DNA of 64,000 nt from NCBI GenBank assembly GCA_900471925.1, contig UCGV01000003.1, positions 124,001 to 188,000 on the forward strand, written 5' to 3'. Shown here piece after piece: positions 8,154 through 17,236 of this stretch. The stretch is from Hyphomicrobiales bacterium. Lineage in GTDB: Bacteria; Pseudomonadota; Alphaproteobacteria; Rhizobiales; Rhizobiaceae. The first letter of the stretch is position 1, and every line of letters starts with the position of its first letter. The notes under the pieces were generated by a model. It was not told the origin of the DNA, searched no databases, and saw nothing but the letters and a program-made list of their open reading frames with translations. Both the position numbers and the translations under genes were made by a program.

Positions 8154-9179
8154 TTATTCTCTCCCGGCAAATGTAGGTACGGCGCCTTCGCTCTCCAGCG
8201 ATGCCATGAGGCGCCTCGGGTCGCGTGCGAGCCAGATGGTGACCGTAAGTCCCTGCTCGCCCTGCTGACCCGGATGAAGATCGACGACCTGCTCCACATC
8301 GAGCCCCGCCTTGCGCACCCAGTCCGACATGGATTGATGCGAGAAGCCGAGACGGACATGGGCATGTTCGCCGCGAAGATATTCAAGGCCGTGCGGCGCC
8401 AGATCGATGATGACAAGACGTCCGCCCGGCCGCAGCATGCGCGCGGCTTCAGTGATTGCGATCTCGGGCTGATCGAAGAAATGCAGCACCTGATGGATGG
8501 TCACCAGATCGAAATCCTGTCCCTCGAAAGGCAGGTTCAAGATATCTGCGTGACGCACCGAAGCCGTGGTGATGCGCGACTTGTCGAGATTGGCGCGTGC
8601 CACGCTCAGCATGTCGCGGCTGGCATCGACACCGATCGCCCGGCGATAGCGGCCGGAAAGCAGCTCCAGCATGCGGCCGGTGCCGGTGCCGAGGTCGAGC
8701 ATGGAATCGATCGGATTGGCACCAAGGAGCTTGATGACGGCGGCATCCACCTCTTCATCGGCGGCATGCAGCCGGCGAAGCTCGTCCCATTCGGCGGCGT
8801 TGCGGCTGAAATAGGCCTGCGCCCGCTCGGCGCGCTGGCGCTTGACGGAAGCAAGACGCTCGCCGTCACGCTGCACGACGGGGTCGTTTTCGGAGACATG
8901 CTTGAGGAGATTGCGCACCAGCGCGGCGGCCTTGCCTTCATGCGCGAGCCGGAAATAGGCCCAGGCGCCTTCCTGATAACGATCGATCAGCTCCGCCTCG
9001 CCGAGCAGCTTCAGATGCCGGGAAATACGGGGTTGGGATTGGCCGAGAATTTCCGTAAGATCGGTAACCGTGAGATCACCCGCTGCCAGCAGCGCCAGGA
9101 GCCGCAGGCGCGTCGGTTCGCCGGCCGCCTTCAAGACGTCCACCAGCGCATCCAGTCCAAGCCTTAATGGTTCACTCAT
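8154..9179 (-). CDS. ArsR-family regulator fused to a SAM-dependent methyltransferase domain (SahR-like)
   Basis: The protein has 341 residues in two parts: an ArsR-type winged helix (about residues 10-90, recognition region LGQSQPRISRHLKLL) and a class I methyltransferase domain from about 140 with motif I LDLGTGTGRM. The N-terminal part shows no metal-binding cysteine pair, so it is not an arsenic or metal sensor. Regulators of this family next to metF or metH are known in Proteobacteria as SahR, which responds to S-adenosylhomocysteine. A 16-bp palindrome lies 18 bases before the start codon and recurs before metH, which supports autoregulation and control of methionine genes. Whether the methyltransferase domain is catalytic or only a ligand pocket is unknown. 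Confidence 0.85.
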   Translation of the reverse strand: MSEPLRLGLDALVDVLKAAGEPTRLRLLALLAAGDLTVTDLTEILGQSQPRISRHLKLLGEAELIDRYQEGAWAYFRLAHEGKAAALVRNLLKHVSENDPVVQRDGERLASVKRQRAERAQAYFSRNAAEWDELRRLHAADEEVDAAVIKLLGANPIDSMLDLGTGTGRMLELLSGRYRRAIGVDASRDMLSVARANLDKSRITTASVRHADILNLPFEGQDFDLVTIHQVLHFFDQPEIAITEAARMLRPGGRLVIIDLAPHGLEYLRGEHAHVRLGFSHQSMSDWVRKAGLDVEQVVDLHPGQQGEQGLTVTIWLARDPRRLMASLESEGAVPTFAGRE

Positions 9180-9197
9180 ATCCTACCCAATCAAGAT

Positions 9198-9213
9198 ATA
9201 AAGATATCTTTAT
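9198..9213. promoter_or_regulatory. palindromic operator of the ArsR-methyltransferase/metF operon
   Basis: ATAAAGATATCTTTAT is a perfect 16-bp palindrome just upstream of the regulator start. The same core, with the same right-hand flank GTGATTTG, occurs in the metH promoter at 46764-46783 when read on the same transcript strand. This is a likely binding site for the regulator it precedes. Confidence 0.75.
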
Positions 9214-9290
9214 GTGATTTGAGTAGCTGAGGCAAGCGGCATTTCACCGCTCTGCGAAATTGCCTGTATTGTTAGCGACAACAGGCATCA

Positions 9291-9317
9291 AAAAAGCCCC
9301 GGACCAGCCGGGGCTTT
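9291..9317 (-). terminator. rho-independent terminator of ettA
   Basis: A perfect 10-bp stem (AAAGCCCCGG with CCGGGGCTTT) around a 5-base loop is followed on the minus strand by a run of T. It lies 21 bases past the ettA stop. Confidence 0.85.
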
Positions 9318-9337
9318 CGAAAGGCATAAGATACAGA

Positions 9338-10987
9338 TCAGCGGGTCAGACGCTTGTGAGCCTGGCTTCCCGGGTTCAGGGCATCCGGGCCGAGACGGCG
9401 AACCTTGTCTTGTTCGTAATCCTCGAAGTTGCCTTCGAACCATTCGACATGACCGTCACCTTCAAAGGCGAGGATGTGCGTGGCCAGACGGTCGAGGAAC
9501 ATGCGATCGTGGCTGATGATGATGGCGCAGCCGGCAAATGCTTCCAGCGCGCTTTCCAGAGCGCCGAGCGTTTCCGTATCGAGGTCGTTGGTCGGTTCGT
9601 CGAGCAGCAGCACGTTGCCGCCGGCCTTCAGCATCTTGGCAAGGTGAACGCGGTTGCGCTGCCCCCCCGAGAGATTGCCGACCTTCTGCTGCTGGTCGCC
9701 ACCCTTGAAATTGAAGGCGCCGCAATAGGCACGTGAGTTCATGTCGAACTTGCCGAGCTTGATGACTTCCGCACCGCCGGAGATTTCCTCCCAGACGGTC
9801 TTGTTGCCATCGAGCGCGTCACGGCTCTGGTCGACATAACCGAGATGCACGGTTTCGCCGATACGGACCGAACCGCTATCCGGCTTTTCCTGGCCGGTGA
9901 TCATCTTGAAGAGCGTCGTCTTGCCGGCGCCGTTCGGGCCGATAATGCCGACGATACCACCAGGCGGCAGCTTGATGGAGAGATCGTTGATCAGCGTGCG
10001 GCCTTCAAAGCCCTTGGTGATGCCTTCCATCTCGATCACGACCTGGCCGAGACGCTCGCTGACCGGGATGATGATCTGGGCGTCACCGGGACGCTGCTTC
10101 TCGGCAGCTTCCACGAGCTGCTCGTAAGACTTGATACGCGCCTTTGACTTGGCCTGACGGGCCTTCGGGCTGGAAGCGATCCATTCCTGTTCGCGGCTGA
10201 TGGCCTTCTGGCGTCCAGCCTCATCGCGGTTTTCCTGCAGCATGCGCTTGGCTTTCGCCTGCAGGTAGGCCGAGTAGTTGCCCTCGTAAGGAATGCCGCG
10301 GCCGCGGTCGAGTTCCAGGATCCAGCCGGTGACGTTGTCCAGGAAGTAGCGGTCGTGGGTAATCATCATCACGGCGCCCGGATAGTCGCGCAGGTGCTTT
10401 TCGAGCCAGGCGATGGTTTCGGCGTCCAGATGGTTGGTCGGTTCGTCGAGCAGCAGCAGGTCCGGCTGCGACAGCAGCAGGCGGCAGAGCGCGATACGGC
10501 GGCGCTCACCACCTGAAAGACTGGTAACTTCGGCGTCGCGCGGCGGGCAGCGCAGCGCTTCCATCGCCATCTCGACCTGGCTTTCCAGATCCCAGAGGTT
10601 CTGGCTGTCGATAATGTCCTGAAGCTTCGCGCCCTCTTCCGCCGTCTCGTCGGAATAGTTCATCATCAGTTCGTTATAGCGATCGACGATCGCTGTCTTG
10701 GAAGCGACACCTTCCATGACGTTTTCGAACACGGTCTTGTTCGGATCGAGCTTCGGCTCCTGCTCCAAGTAGCCGACGGTGGCACCTTCGGCGAGCCAGG
10801 CTTCACCGGTATATTCCTTGTCCTGGCCGGCGATGATGCGCAGCACGGTGGACTTACCGGCGCCGTTCGGGCCGAGAATACCGATCTTGGCATCCGGGTA
10901 GAAGGAAAGATGGATGTTCTCGAGGATCTTCTTATTGCCATAGGCCTTGTTGAGGCCGGACATATGATAGATGAACTGACGTGCCAT
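9338..10987 (-). CDS. ettA: energy-dependent translational throttle protein EttA (ABC-F ATPase)
   Basis: The protein has 549 residues and two ABC ATPase domains without membrane segments, the ABC-F arrangement. The first domain has Walker A GPNGAGKST and signature LSGGERRR; the second has GPNGAGKTT and LSGGQRNR. A linker rich in Arg/Lys (around residues 240-300) corresponds to the P-site tRNA interaction motif. EttA binds the ribosomal E site and gates the first elongation step according to ADP/ATP ratio. Length and the N-terminal YHMSGLNKAYG block match EttA rather than Uup or antibiotic-resistance ABC-F proteins. It is monocistronic with its own terminator. Confidence 0.93.
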   Translation of the reverse strand: MARQFIYHMSGLNKAYGNKKILENIHLSFYPDAKIGILGPNGAGKSTVLRIIAGQDKEYTGEAWLAEGATVGYLEQEPKLDPNKTVFENVMEGVASKTAIVDRYNELMMNYSDETAEEGAKLQDIIDSQNLWDLESQVEMAMEALRCPPRDAEVTSLSGGERRRIALCRLLLSQPDLLLLDEPTNHLDAETIAWLEKHLRDYPGAVMMITHDRYFLDNVTGWILELDRGRGIPYEGNYSAYLQAKAKRMLQENRDEAGRQKAISREQEWIASSPKARQAKSKARIKSYEQLVEAAEKQRPGDAQIIIPVSERLGQVVIEMEGITKGFEGRTLINDLSIKLPPGGIVGIIGPNGAGKTTLFKMITGQEKPDSGSVRIGETVHLGYVDQSRDALDGNKTVWEEISGGAEVIKLGKFDMNSRAYCGAFNFKGGDQQQKVGNLSGGQRNRVHLAKMLKAGGNVLLLDEPTNDLDTETLGALESALEAFAGCAIIISHDRMFLDRLATHILAFEGDGHVEWFEGNFEDYEQDKVRRLGPDALNPGSQAHKRLTR

Positions 10988-11095
10988 GCTGGGATGCTCC
11001 GGGCGGAAACTTGAATTCGTGGCCGCTATGTAGGCGAAACCACGCTCTGGAGCAACGCCGAAACCCTGTTTCGTCAGGATTTCGGCATGTTTCCG

Positions 11096-11833
11096 TCAGA
11101 AGCCGGCTGCATCCACAAGGCCCTCGTCACAGCCGAAGGACGTGCTGCCCGCACTCTGTATCAGGCCGCCAAGCCCCTTTTCCTTTGCCTGGGCCGAAAC
11201 GGCATCCTGCGACAGTCCGATCGTCAGTTCACTGATCACCCTGGCCTTGCCGACGCGCCGGCAACTCATCTTCACGCGGTCGGCAGCACCTGCGCCGAAA
11301 CTCTTGTCGAAGGCTGCCTTGATCGCATCGGCCTTCAATGGCTTGCCGACATTGGCAGCGAAGAGATCGCGCACGGCGGAGGCGTTGAGATCGCCCATCA
11401 GATCGACGGCGGTCGCGAAATAGTCGTCCGCGCTCATCTTCGTGCAGGTGCCGTGCTTGATCCACTCATGCCGTTCCAGGCCCGATTGCGTGCCGGGCAT
11501 CGCCTTGTCCAGCGCCGCCTTCGTCTCCGGCGAAAGGTTCACGGCAGGCAGGCTCGTCCAATCGCTGTCCTTGTCGGCGGCCTTCTGATCGGCGGACACA
11601 CCGCAATATTCCTGCCGCATCGGCCAGAGACCATGCAGCGAAAAATGGGTCGCATCGTAGCGGTCGCCACCCTGGCTCGCGCATTCGGCCTTCCTCTGGT
11701 TGGTCTGGCAGAATGCCGGCTGCCAGCTTGCCGCAAGGATATAGCGCGTACGCCCGCTTTCCTGCGCGGAAACGGAAGCGGCCGATGACAAGGAAAGAAA
11801 CAGAATGGAAATCGACAGAAGAAGCTTGCTCAT
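11096..11833 (-). CDS. secreted ribonuclease T2
   Basis: The protein has 245 residues. A Sec signal peptide covers residues 1-24 (ending SVSAQ), so it is exported to the periplasm. Both catalytic segments of the RNase T2 family are present: HFSLHGLWP (CAS I) and HEWIKHGTC (CAS II), each with its catalytic histidine. Such enzymes cut single-stranded RNA with 2',3'-cyclic intermediates and probably scavenge nucleotides. I start at the ATG at 11833, which begins the signal peptide; the frame stays open 28 codons further upstream without a usable ribosome site. Confidence 0.9.
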   Translation of the reverse strand: MSKLLLSISILFLSLSSAASVSAQESGRTRYILAASWQPAFCQTNQRKAECASQGGDRYDATHFSLHGLWPMRQEYCGVSADQKAADKDSDWTSLPAVNLSPETKAALDKAMPGTQSGLERHEWIKHGTCTKMSADDYFATAVDLMGDLNASAVRDLFAANVGKPLKADAIKAAFDKSFGAGAADRVKMSCRRVGKARVISELTIGLSQDAVSAQAKEKGLGGLIQSAGSTSFGCDEGLVDAAGF

Positions 11834-11993
11834 GGAGAACCCCAACAATAGAACAATACAGGAACAAACAAGCACGAAGCTGGCCTTTGCGCAACCCTGA
11901 ATCGCAGACGAAGACATGCTTTCTCATGTATGAGGCAAACGCCAATATTGCATTTACCCCGATATCTGGTCTTTTGAGCGGCGGGAGGAATGC

Positions 11994-12947
11994 ATGTTTT
12001 CCGAGACGATACGGCTAGACAATGCCGGGGCTTCGCTTGCCTGCCATCACGAGCCCGCCAAAGGGCAGCCACGCGCTATCCTGATGATTTTACACGGGCT
12101 TGCCGAACATTCACGTCGTTATGCCAGCTTTGCCGAGGCGATGGCGGCAAGGGGTTATCACGTCTACGCACATGATCATCGCGGCCATGGCGAGACCAAA
12201 GCCGCCGATGCGCCGCTTGGCCGTTTTGCGAGACGCAACGGCATCGGGCATGTCGTCGGCGATATCGCCGCCGTGCGCGACCATGCGGCGACCCGCCATC
12301 CCGGTCTGCCCGTCATTCTGCTCGGCCACTCGATGGGCGGCCTGATCGCGCTCAATGCCGCAGAAGATCTGACCGGCCGGTTCGCGGCTCTCGCCGTCTG
12401 GAATTCGAATTTCGCTGTCGGTCTCTCCGGCCGCGCCGCCCAGGCGGTCCTGCTTGCCGAGCGTGCGCTGAAAGGCTCGGATGTGCCGAGCGACATGCTG
12501 CCGAGACTGACATTTGCCGCCTGGGGTAAATCCATCCCCAACCGCCGCACCGCCTTCGATTGGCTGTCGCGCGATCCTGCCGAGGTCGATGCCTATATCG
12601 CCGATCCGCTTTGCGGCTCTGACACGTCCGTTTCGCTCTGGCTCGATGTCTTTGCCCTCACCTTCCGTGGCATCGAGAGAGAGCAACTCGGCAGATTGCC
12701 GAAGGACATGCCGATCCACCTGGTCGGCGGCGGCCAGGATCCTGCAACGAACAAGGGAAAAGCCGTGCTCTGGCTGTCAAAGCGTTTGAAGGGCCAGGGC
12801 TTCTCCCGTATCAGCACGGTGATATATCAGGACATGCGACACGAAACGCTGAACGAGATCGGCGCTGAAACGGCAATTGCGGATTTCGCCGACTGGTGCG
12901 ACGCGGCCATCCGTACGGTCCCGAACGAAAGAATTGATCCAAGATGA
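11994..12947 (+). CDS. alpha/beta hydrolase, lysophospholipase/monoacylglycerol lipase-like
   Basis: The 317-residue protein belongs to the Hydrolase_4 (serine aminopeptidase S33) group. The nucleophile elbow GHSMGG places the catalytic serine at S113. The acidic residue is likely in GGGQDPATN and the histidine in DMRHETLNE, both in the expected C-terminal positions. An early LHGLAEHSRRY oxyanion loop and a DHRGHGET block match lysophospholipase PldB-like enzymes. No signal peptide is seen, so it is cytosolic. GGGAGG precedes the ATG. The next gene overlaps by 4 bases, so the pair is an operon. Confidence 0.85.
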   Translation: MFSETIRLDNAGASLACHHEPAKGQPRAILMILHGLAEHSRRYASFAEAMAARGYHVYAHDHRGHGETKAADAPLGRFARRNGIGHVVGDIAAVRDHAATRHPGLPVILLGHSMGGLIALNAAEDLTGRFAALAVWNSNFAVGLSGRAAQAVLLAERALKGSDVPSDMLPRLTFAAWGKSIPNRRTAFDWLSRDPAEVDAYIADPLCGSDTSVSLWLDVFALTFRGIEREQLGRLPKDMPIHLVGGGQDPATNKGKAVLWLSKRLKGQGFSRISTVIYQDMRHETLNEIGAETAIADFADWCDAAIRTVPNERIDPR

Positions 12948-13900
12948 CGAGCCCTTCTTCCACCCGCCATGTCGCCACCTCCGAGGTGACGCTCGGCTTG
13001 CTGTTCATGCTGCTTTCGGTGCTCATCTCACCGCTGATCGACATTTTCTCCAAGCTTGCGACGGCAACGATCTCGTCCACCGAAGTCGCCGGCGTTCGTT
13101 TCGTCATCCAGTCGCTCACCATGCTGCCCTTCGTTTTCCTGCGTGGCGCGAAGATCCAGTTCTCGCTGAAACAGAGCTGGTATCACGCGATCCGCGGCGC
13201 AATGGTCACCATTTCCATGATCTGCTTCGTCACCACGCTGAAGGTCATGGCGGTTGCCGATGCCATCGCCATCTTCTTCGTCGAACCGATCATCCTGACG
13301 ATCCTCGGCAGCATCTTCCTGAAGGAAACCATCGGTTGGCGGCGCTACAGCGCTTGCGCCGTCGGCTTTCTCGGCGCCATGCTGATCATCCAGCCGAGCT
13401 TCGAACAGGTCGGCTATATCGCGCTGCTGCCCGTCGTCAGCGCGTTCTGCATCGCCGTCTTCGCGCTGATGACGCGTGTGCTCTCGCACCGGGAAGACCC
13501 CTGGGCGATGCAGTTCCAGACAGGCCTCTGGGGCATCTTCTTCTGCGCCGTCATCCTGTTCATCGGTTACGGCAGCGGCTCCGACATTTTCGATACGACC
13601 CTGCCCGACCTTCCCGCCTGCGCCTACCTCCTCGGCACCGGCATTGCCGCGGCCATCACCGGCATTCTCGCGGCCTATGCCTATCGGGCAGCCCCGGCTT
13701 CAACACTGGCTCCGCTGCAATATCTGGAAATCGTTTCAGCGACCGCCTTTGCCTGGCTGGTCTTCGGCGACTTCCCGGATGCGCTGAAATGGGTTGGCAT
13801 TCTCATCGTCATCGCCTCGGGCCTCTACATCATCTGGCGGGAGCGCCGCTTTGCTTCCAGACCCGTATCCGATACATCTGAGGTGACGCGAGCGCCCTGA
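12944..13900 (+). CDS. DMT-superfamily transporter, EamA type
   Basis: This 318-residue protein has about ten membrane segments in two EamA halves, with a hydrophilic 25-residue N-terminus. Its ATG overlaps the stop of the preceding hydrolase (ATGA), so the two are translationally coupled. It is less similar to the two other DMT proteins in the window (5918 and 34316) than those are to each other, for example lacking WGGSFFF. The direction of transport and the substrate are not predictable. Confidence 0.85.
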   Translation: MTSPSSTRHVATSEVTLGLLFMLLSVLISPLIDIFSKLATATISSTEVAGVRFVIQSLTMLPFVFLRGAKIQFSLKQSWYHAIRGAMVTISMICFVTTLKVMAVADAIAIFFVEPIILTILGSIFLKETIGWRRYSACAVGFLGAMLIIQPSFEQVGYIALLPVVSAFCIAVFALMTRVLSHREDPWAMQFQTGLWGIFFCAVILFIGYGSGSDIFDTTLPDLPACAYLLGTGIAAAITGILAAYAYRAAPASTLAPLQYLEIVSATAFAWLVFGDFPDALKWVGILIVIASGLYIIWRERRFASRPVSDTSEVTRAP

Positions 13901-13925
13901 AATCCGGGAGGAACTTGGGAGCAAC

Positions 13926-15125
13926 ATGACGCAGGACGTGAAGAAGAAGCCGCCGCTTGCGGGTATCAGGGTCATCGAGCTTGCGCGGGTGCTGGCCGGC
14001 CCCTGGGCGGGGCAAATGCTGGCCGATCTCGGCGCCGATGTGATCAAGGTGGAAAACCCTGACGGCGGTGACGACACGAGACACTGGGGCCCGCCCTTCG
14101 TCGAGGGTGCGGACGGAGAAAATCTCTCTGCTGCCTATTACCATTCCGCCAATCGCGGCAAACGCTCCATCACCGCCGACCTGAAAAGCGAGGAAGGCCA
14201 GTCACTGGTCCGCCGCCTCGTCGCGACCGCCGATGTGGTGATTGAGAATTTCAAGCTCGGCGGCCTCGTCAAATACGGGTTGGACTACGAGAGCCTGAGA
14301 GCGATCAATCCCCGCCTCGTCTATTGCTCCATTACCGGCTTCGGCCAGACCGGCCCCTATGCCAATCTTGCCGGCTACGACTACATCGTCCAGGGCATGT
14401 CCGGCTTCATGTCGATCACCGGCGAGCCTGAGGGCCAGCCAATGAAGGCGGGTGTCGCTATCGCCGATATCTTCACCGGCATCTACGTCGTCTCTGCCAT
14501 CGAAGCCGCCTTGATCCATGCGCTGAAGACGGGCGAAGGCCAGTTGATCGACATGGCGCTGCTCGATGTTCAATCGGCCGTGCTCGCCAACCAGAACATG
14601 AACTATCTGGTCTCCGGTCGTGCACCGGTCCGCCTCGGCAATGCCCATCCGAATATCTCGCCCTATGAGGTCGTGCCGACATCGGATGGCTATCTCATCC
14701 TCGCTGTCGGCAATGACGGCCAGTTCCGCCGTCTCTGCACCATCCTCGGCCTCATGATCGGCGAAGACGAAAACTTCGCGACCAACAAGGCCCGCGTCGC
14801 CAACCGGGATGCCGTACGCCTGATGGTCTCTACCGAAACGCTGAAATGGCGGAAGGCTGATCTCCTGAAAGCCTGCGAGGAGAATGCGGTGCCGGCCGGC
14901 GCCATCAACACGATCGAGGAAATGTTCGCCGATCCGCAGATCGTGGCACGTAGCCTGCGCGTCGATCTGCCGGATGCCGTAGGCACCATGATCCCGGGCG
15001 TGCGCACGCCGGTCGTGCTGTCTGAGACCCCGCTTCGTTACGAGCGGCCGAGCCCACGCCTTGGCGAGCACAATGAAGAGGTTCTGGCCGAGCTTCTGCA
15101 ATGGGAGAGGAAAACATCGCCATGA
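13926..15125 (+). CDS. CaiB/BaiF-family (class III) CoA-transferase
   Basis: The protein has 399 residues, the family's usual length. The N-terminal block with RVIELARVLAGPWAGQ, followed by LGADVIKVENP, is typical. The catalytic aspartate that forms the acyl-anhydride intermediate is D181 in GVAIADIFTG. Class III enzymes move CoA between carboxylic acids, as in formyl-CoA:oxalate CoA-transferase. The gene overlaps the following ThDP-dependent enzyme by 4 bases, an arrangement that recalls frc/oxc (oxalate breakdown) or a 2-hydroxyacyl-CoA lyase pathway. The actual acid is not determined. Confidence 0.9.
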   Translation: MTQDVKKKPPLAGIRVIELARVLAGPWAGQMLADLGADVIKVENPDGGDDTRHWGPPFVEGADGENLSAAYYHSANRGKRSITADLKSEEGQSLVRRLVATADVVIENFKLGGLVKYGLDYESLRAINPRLVYCSITGFGQTGPYANLAGYDYIVQGMSGFMSITGEPEGQPMKAGVAIADIFTGIYVVSAIEAALIHALKTGEGQLIDMALLDVQSAVLANQNMNYLVSGRAPVRLGNAHPNISPYEVVPTSDGYLILAVGNDGQFRRLCTILGLMIGEDENFATNKARVANRDAVRLMVSTETLKWRKADLLKACEENAVPAGAINTIEEMFADPQIVARSLRVDLPDAVGTMIPGVRTPVVLSETPLRYERPSPRLGEHNEEVLAELLQWERKTSP

Positions 15126-16780
15126 AGAGGACAGGCGGACAATTAATCGTCGAGGCGCTGAAGGCGAATGGCGTCAAGCACCTCTCCTGCGTGCCGGGCG
15201 AAAGCTTCCTTGCCGTGCTGGACGCCCTGCATGACAGCGATATCGACGTGGTCGTCTGCCGCCAGGAAGGCGGCGCGGCAATGATGGCGGATTGTTGGGG
15301 CCGGCTGACCGGCGAGCCCGGTATCTGCATGGTCACCCGCGGCCCCGGCGCCACCAATGCCTCCGCCGGCCTGCATATCGCGAGGCAGGATTCGATCCCG
15401 ATGATCCTATTCATCGGCCAGGTGCAGCGGGAAGCGCGCGAACGCGAGGCCTTTCAGGAGGTCGAGTTCCGCCGCGCCTTTACCGAATTCTCCAAATGGG
15501 TCGGCGAGATAGACGATGCCGCCCGCATTCCAGAATTCGTCACCCGCGCCTTCGCAGTCGCCACATCAGGCCGCCCCGGCCCGGTCGTGCTGACGCTGCC
15601 CGAGGATATGCTGCGCGACGAGGTCGAGGCGCCGAAGCCGAAGCGTTATACCCGCGTTGAAGCCCATCCCGGCCGCAGCCAGATCGACGATCTCTACCTG
15701 CGCCTGCTGAAGGCCCAGCGGCCGATGGTCATTCTCGGCGGCACGCGCTGGGATGCCGATGCCGTTGCCGATTTCCAGACATTTGCCGAGCGTTTCAGCC
15801 TGCCGGTCGGCTGCTCCTTCCGCCGCCAGATGCTCTTCGATCATCTGCATCCTTGCTACGCCGGCGATGTCGGCATCGGCATCAATCCCGCGCTCGCAAA
15901 GGAGATCAAGGAAAGCGATCTCCTGATCCTGCTCGGCAGCCGCATGTCGGAAATGCCCTCCTCAGGCTATACCCTCCTCGACATCCCCTACCCGGCCCAG
16001 ACGCTTGTCCATGTCTATCCGGACCCTTCCGAACTCGGCCGCGTATATCGTCCCGATCTTGCGATCTGCGCCAGCCCCGCCGATTTCGTCGCGGCACTCG
16101 CCGATCTCGAAGCCCCTGCCGAGCCGCGCTGGGCCGAACGGACCGAGCGCATGCATCAGGCCTATCTCTCCTGGTCGAAACCACCGGCGACAGGCCCGGG
16201 TGCCGTGCAAATGGGACCGATCATGGAATGGCTGGAGGCCAATACCAGGCCGGACACGATCTTCACCAATGGCGCCGGCAACTATGCCACCTGGGTCCAC
16301 CGCTTCCATCGCTTCCGCCGCTTCAACACGCAGGCGGCGCCCACTTCGGGCTCCATGGGCTACGGCCTGCCTGCCGCAGTTGCCGCCAAACGACTTTTTC
16401 CCGACAGCCAAGTCATCTGCTTTGCCGGTGACGGCTGCTTCCTGATGCACGGACAGGAATTTGCGACAGCCGTGCGCTATGGCCTGCCGATCATCGCGAT
16501 CGTCGTCAATAACGGCATCTACGGCACGATCCGCATGCATCAGGAGCGTGAATATCCGGGCCGCGTCAGCGCCACGGATCTCACCAACCCGGATTTTGCA
16601 GCCCTTGCCCGCGCCTATGGCGGTCACGGCGAGACGGTGGAAAAGACGGAGGATTTCGCACCGGCCTTCGAGCGCGCGCGCGATAGCGGCAAGCCCGCAA
16701 TCATCGAAATCAAGCTCGATCCCGAAGCGATCACGCCGACGCGCACCCTGTCGGAAATTGCCCAAACAAAAAGCCGGTAG
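15122..16780 (+). CDS. thiamine-diphosphate-dependent enzyme, acetolactate synthase/oxalyl-CoA decarboxylase-like
   Basis: The protein has 552 residues in the three-domain order of the POX family: an N-terminal ThDP pyrimidine domain with the cofactor-activating Glu in CRQEGGAAMMAD, a central domain, and a C-terminal pyrophosphate domain with the GDG...NN motif (FAGDGCFLMHGQ ... VVNNGIYG). The start is the ATG at 15122, which overlaps the CoA-transferase stop; GGGAGAGG lies upstream of it and inside the alternative frame. No acetolactate synthase small subunit follows, so valine/isoleucine synthesis is unlikely. A decarboxylase or lyase acting on a product of the upstream CoA-transferase is the better guess. 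Confidence 0.85.
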   Translation: MKRTGGQLIVEALKANGVKHLSCVPGESFLAVLDALHDSDIDVVVCRQEGGAAMMADCWGRLTGEPGICMVTRGPGATNASAGLHIARQDSIPMILFIGQVQREAREREAFQEVEFRRAFTEFSKWVGEIDDAARIPEFVTRAFAVATSGRPGPVVLTLPEDMLRDEVEAPKPKRYTRVEAHPGRSQIDDLYLRLLKAQRPMVILGGTRWDADAVADFQTFAERFSLPVGCSFRRQMLFDHLHPCYAGDVGIGINPALAKEIKESDLLILLGSRMSEMPSSGYTLLDIPYPAQTLVHVYPDPSELGRVYRPDLAICASPADFVAALADLEAPAEPRWAERTERMHQAYLSWSKPPATGPGAVQMGPIMEWLEANTRPDTIFTNGAGNYATWVHRFHRFRRFNTQAAPTSGSMGYGLPAAVAAKRLFPDSQVICFAGDGCFLMHGQEFATAVRYGLPIIAIVVNNGIYGTIRMHQEREYPGRVSATDLTNPDFAALARAYGGHGETVEKTEDFAPAFERARDSGKPAIIEIKLDPEAITPTRTLSEIAQTKSR

Positions 16781-16797
16781 GTTTCCCTACCGGCTTT
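16769..16797. terminator. bidirectional terminator between the ThDP enzyme and ridA-like gene
   Basis: AAGCCGGTAGG pairs with CCTACCGGCTT over a 4-base loop. The stem includes the TAG stop of the ThDP enzyme. On the minus strand it is followed by TTTTTGTTTG, so it chiefly terminates the ridA-like gene ending at 16820. Confidence 0.8.
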
Positions 16798-16819
16798 GAC
16801 TGTTCGCTGTCAGGCTCTC

Positions 16820-17164
16820 TTAGTCGAGAGCGGCCGTCACGATGAATTCAACCTTGTACTTCGGCGCAGCGAGCTTGGCTTCGCTGGTGGCGCGGGCCGG
16901 CGGGTTTGCCGGGTCGATCCAGCCTTCCCAGACGGCGTTCATCTCTGCGAAATAGGCGATATCGGAGAGATAGATGATCGTCTGCAGGATCTTCGACTTG
17001 TTGCTGCCGGCAGCAGCGAGCAGCCGATCGACTTCGCCGAGTGCGGACTTGCACTGATCGGCAACGCTTTCGCCTTCGCCGACCTGGCCTGCGAGGTAGA
17101 CGGTGTTGCCGTGGATGACGGCGCCGCTCATGCGCGAGCCGATGTCGATACGCTTGATGCTCAT
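16820..17164 (-). CDS. RidA/YjgF-family protein (enamine/imine deaminase-like)
   Basis: The 114-residue protein has the compact RidA fold signatures: an N-terminal strand ending GNTVYLAGQVG, a central ILQTIIYLSDIAYFAEMN, and the late PPARAT motif, whose arginine corresponds to the one that binds the substrate carboxylate in active RidA. Members deaminate reactive 2-aminoacrylate-type enamines. AAGGAG sits 6 bases before the ATG at 17164, which excludes a 12-residue longer reading. The next minus-strand gene upstream ends with its own hairpin, so this one probably has its own promoter. Confidence 0.88.
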   Translation of the reverse strand: MSIKRIDIGSRMSGAVIHGNTVYLAGQVGEGESVADQCKSALGEVDRLLAAAGSNKSKILQTIIYLSDIAYFAEMNAVWEGWIDPANPPARATSEAKLAAPKYKVEFIVTAALD

Positions 17165-17186
17165 CGTGTTCTCCTTTTCATGAAAT

Positions 17187-17212
17187 GAAAGACGCCGCAT
17201 TTCGGCGGCGTC
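17187..17212 (-). terminator. terminator of the DUF442 phosphatase gene
   Basis: GACGCCGC pairs with GCGGCGTC across a 6-base loop. On the minus strand it is followed by TTTCATTTC. It lies 25 bases beyond the stop of the 17237-17575 gene. Confidence 0.65.
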
Positions 17213-17236
17213 GGATTGTTTCCGGACGAGGCCGGA

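Noticed and set aside
7188..9167. 659-codon open frame on the plus strand
   Set aside because: It runs antisense to metF and the ArsR-methyltransferase gene, both of which have clear family motifs. The open frame is a by-product of high G+C codon use.
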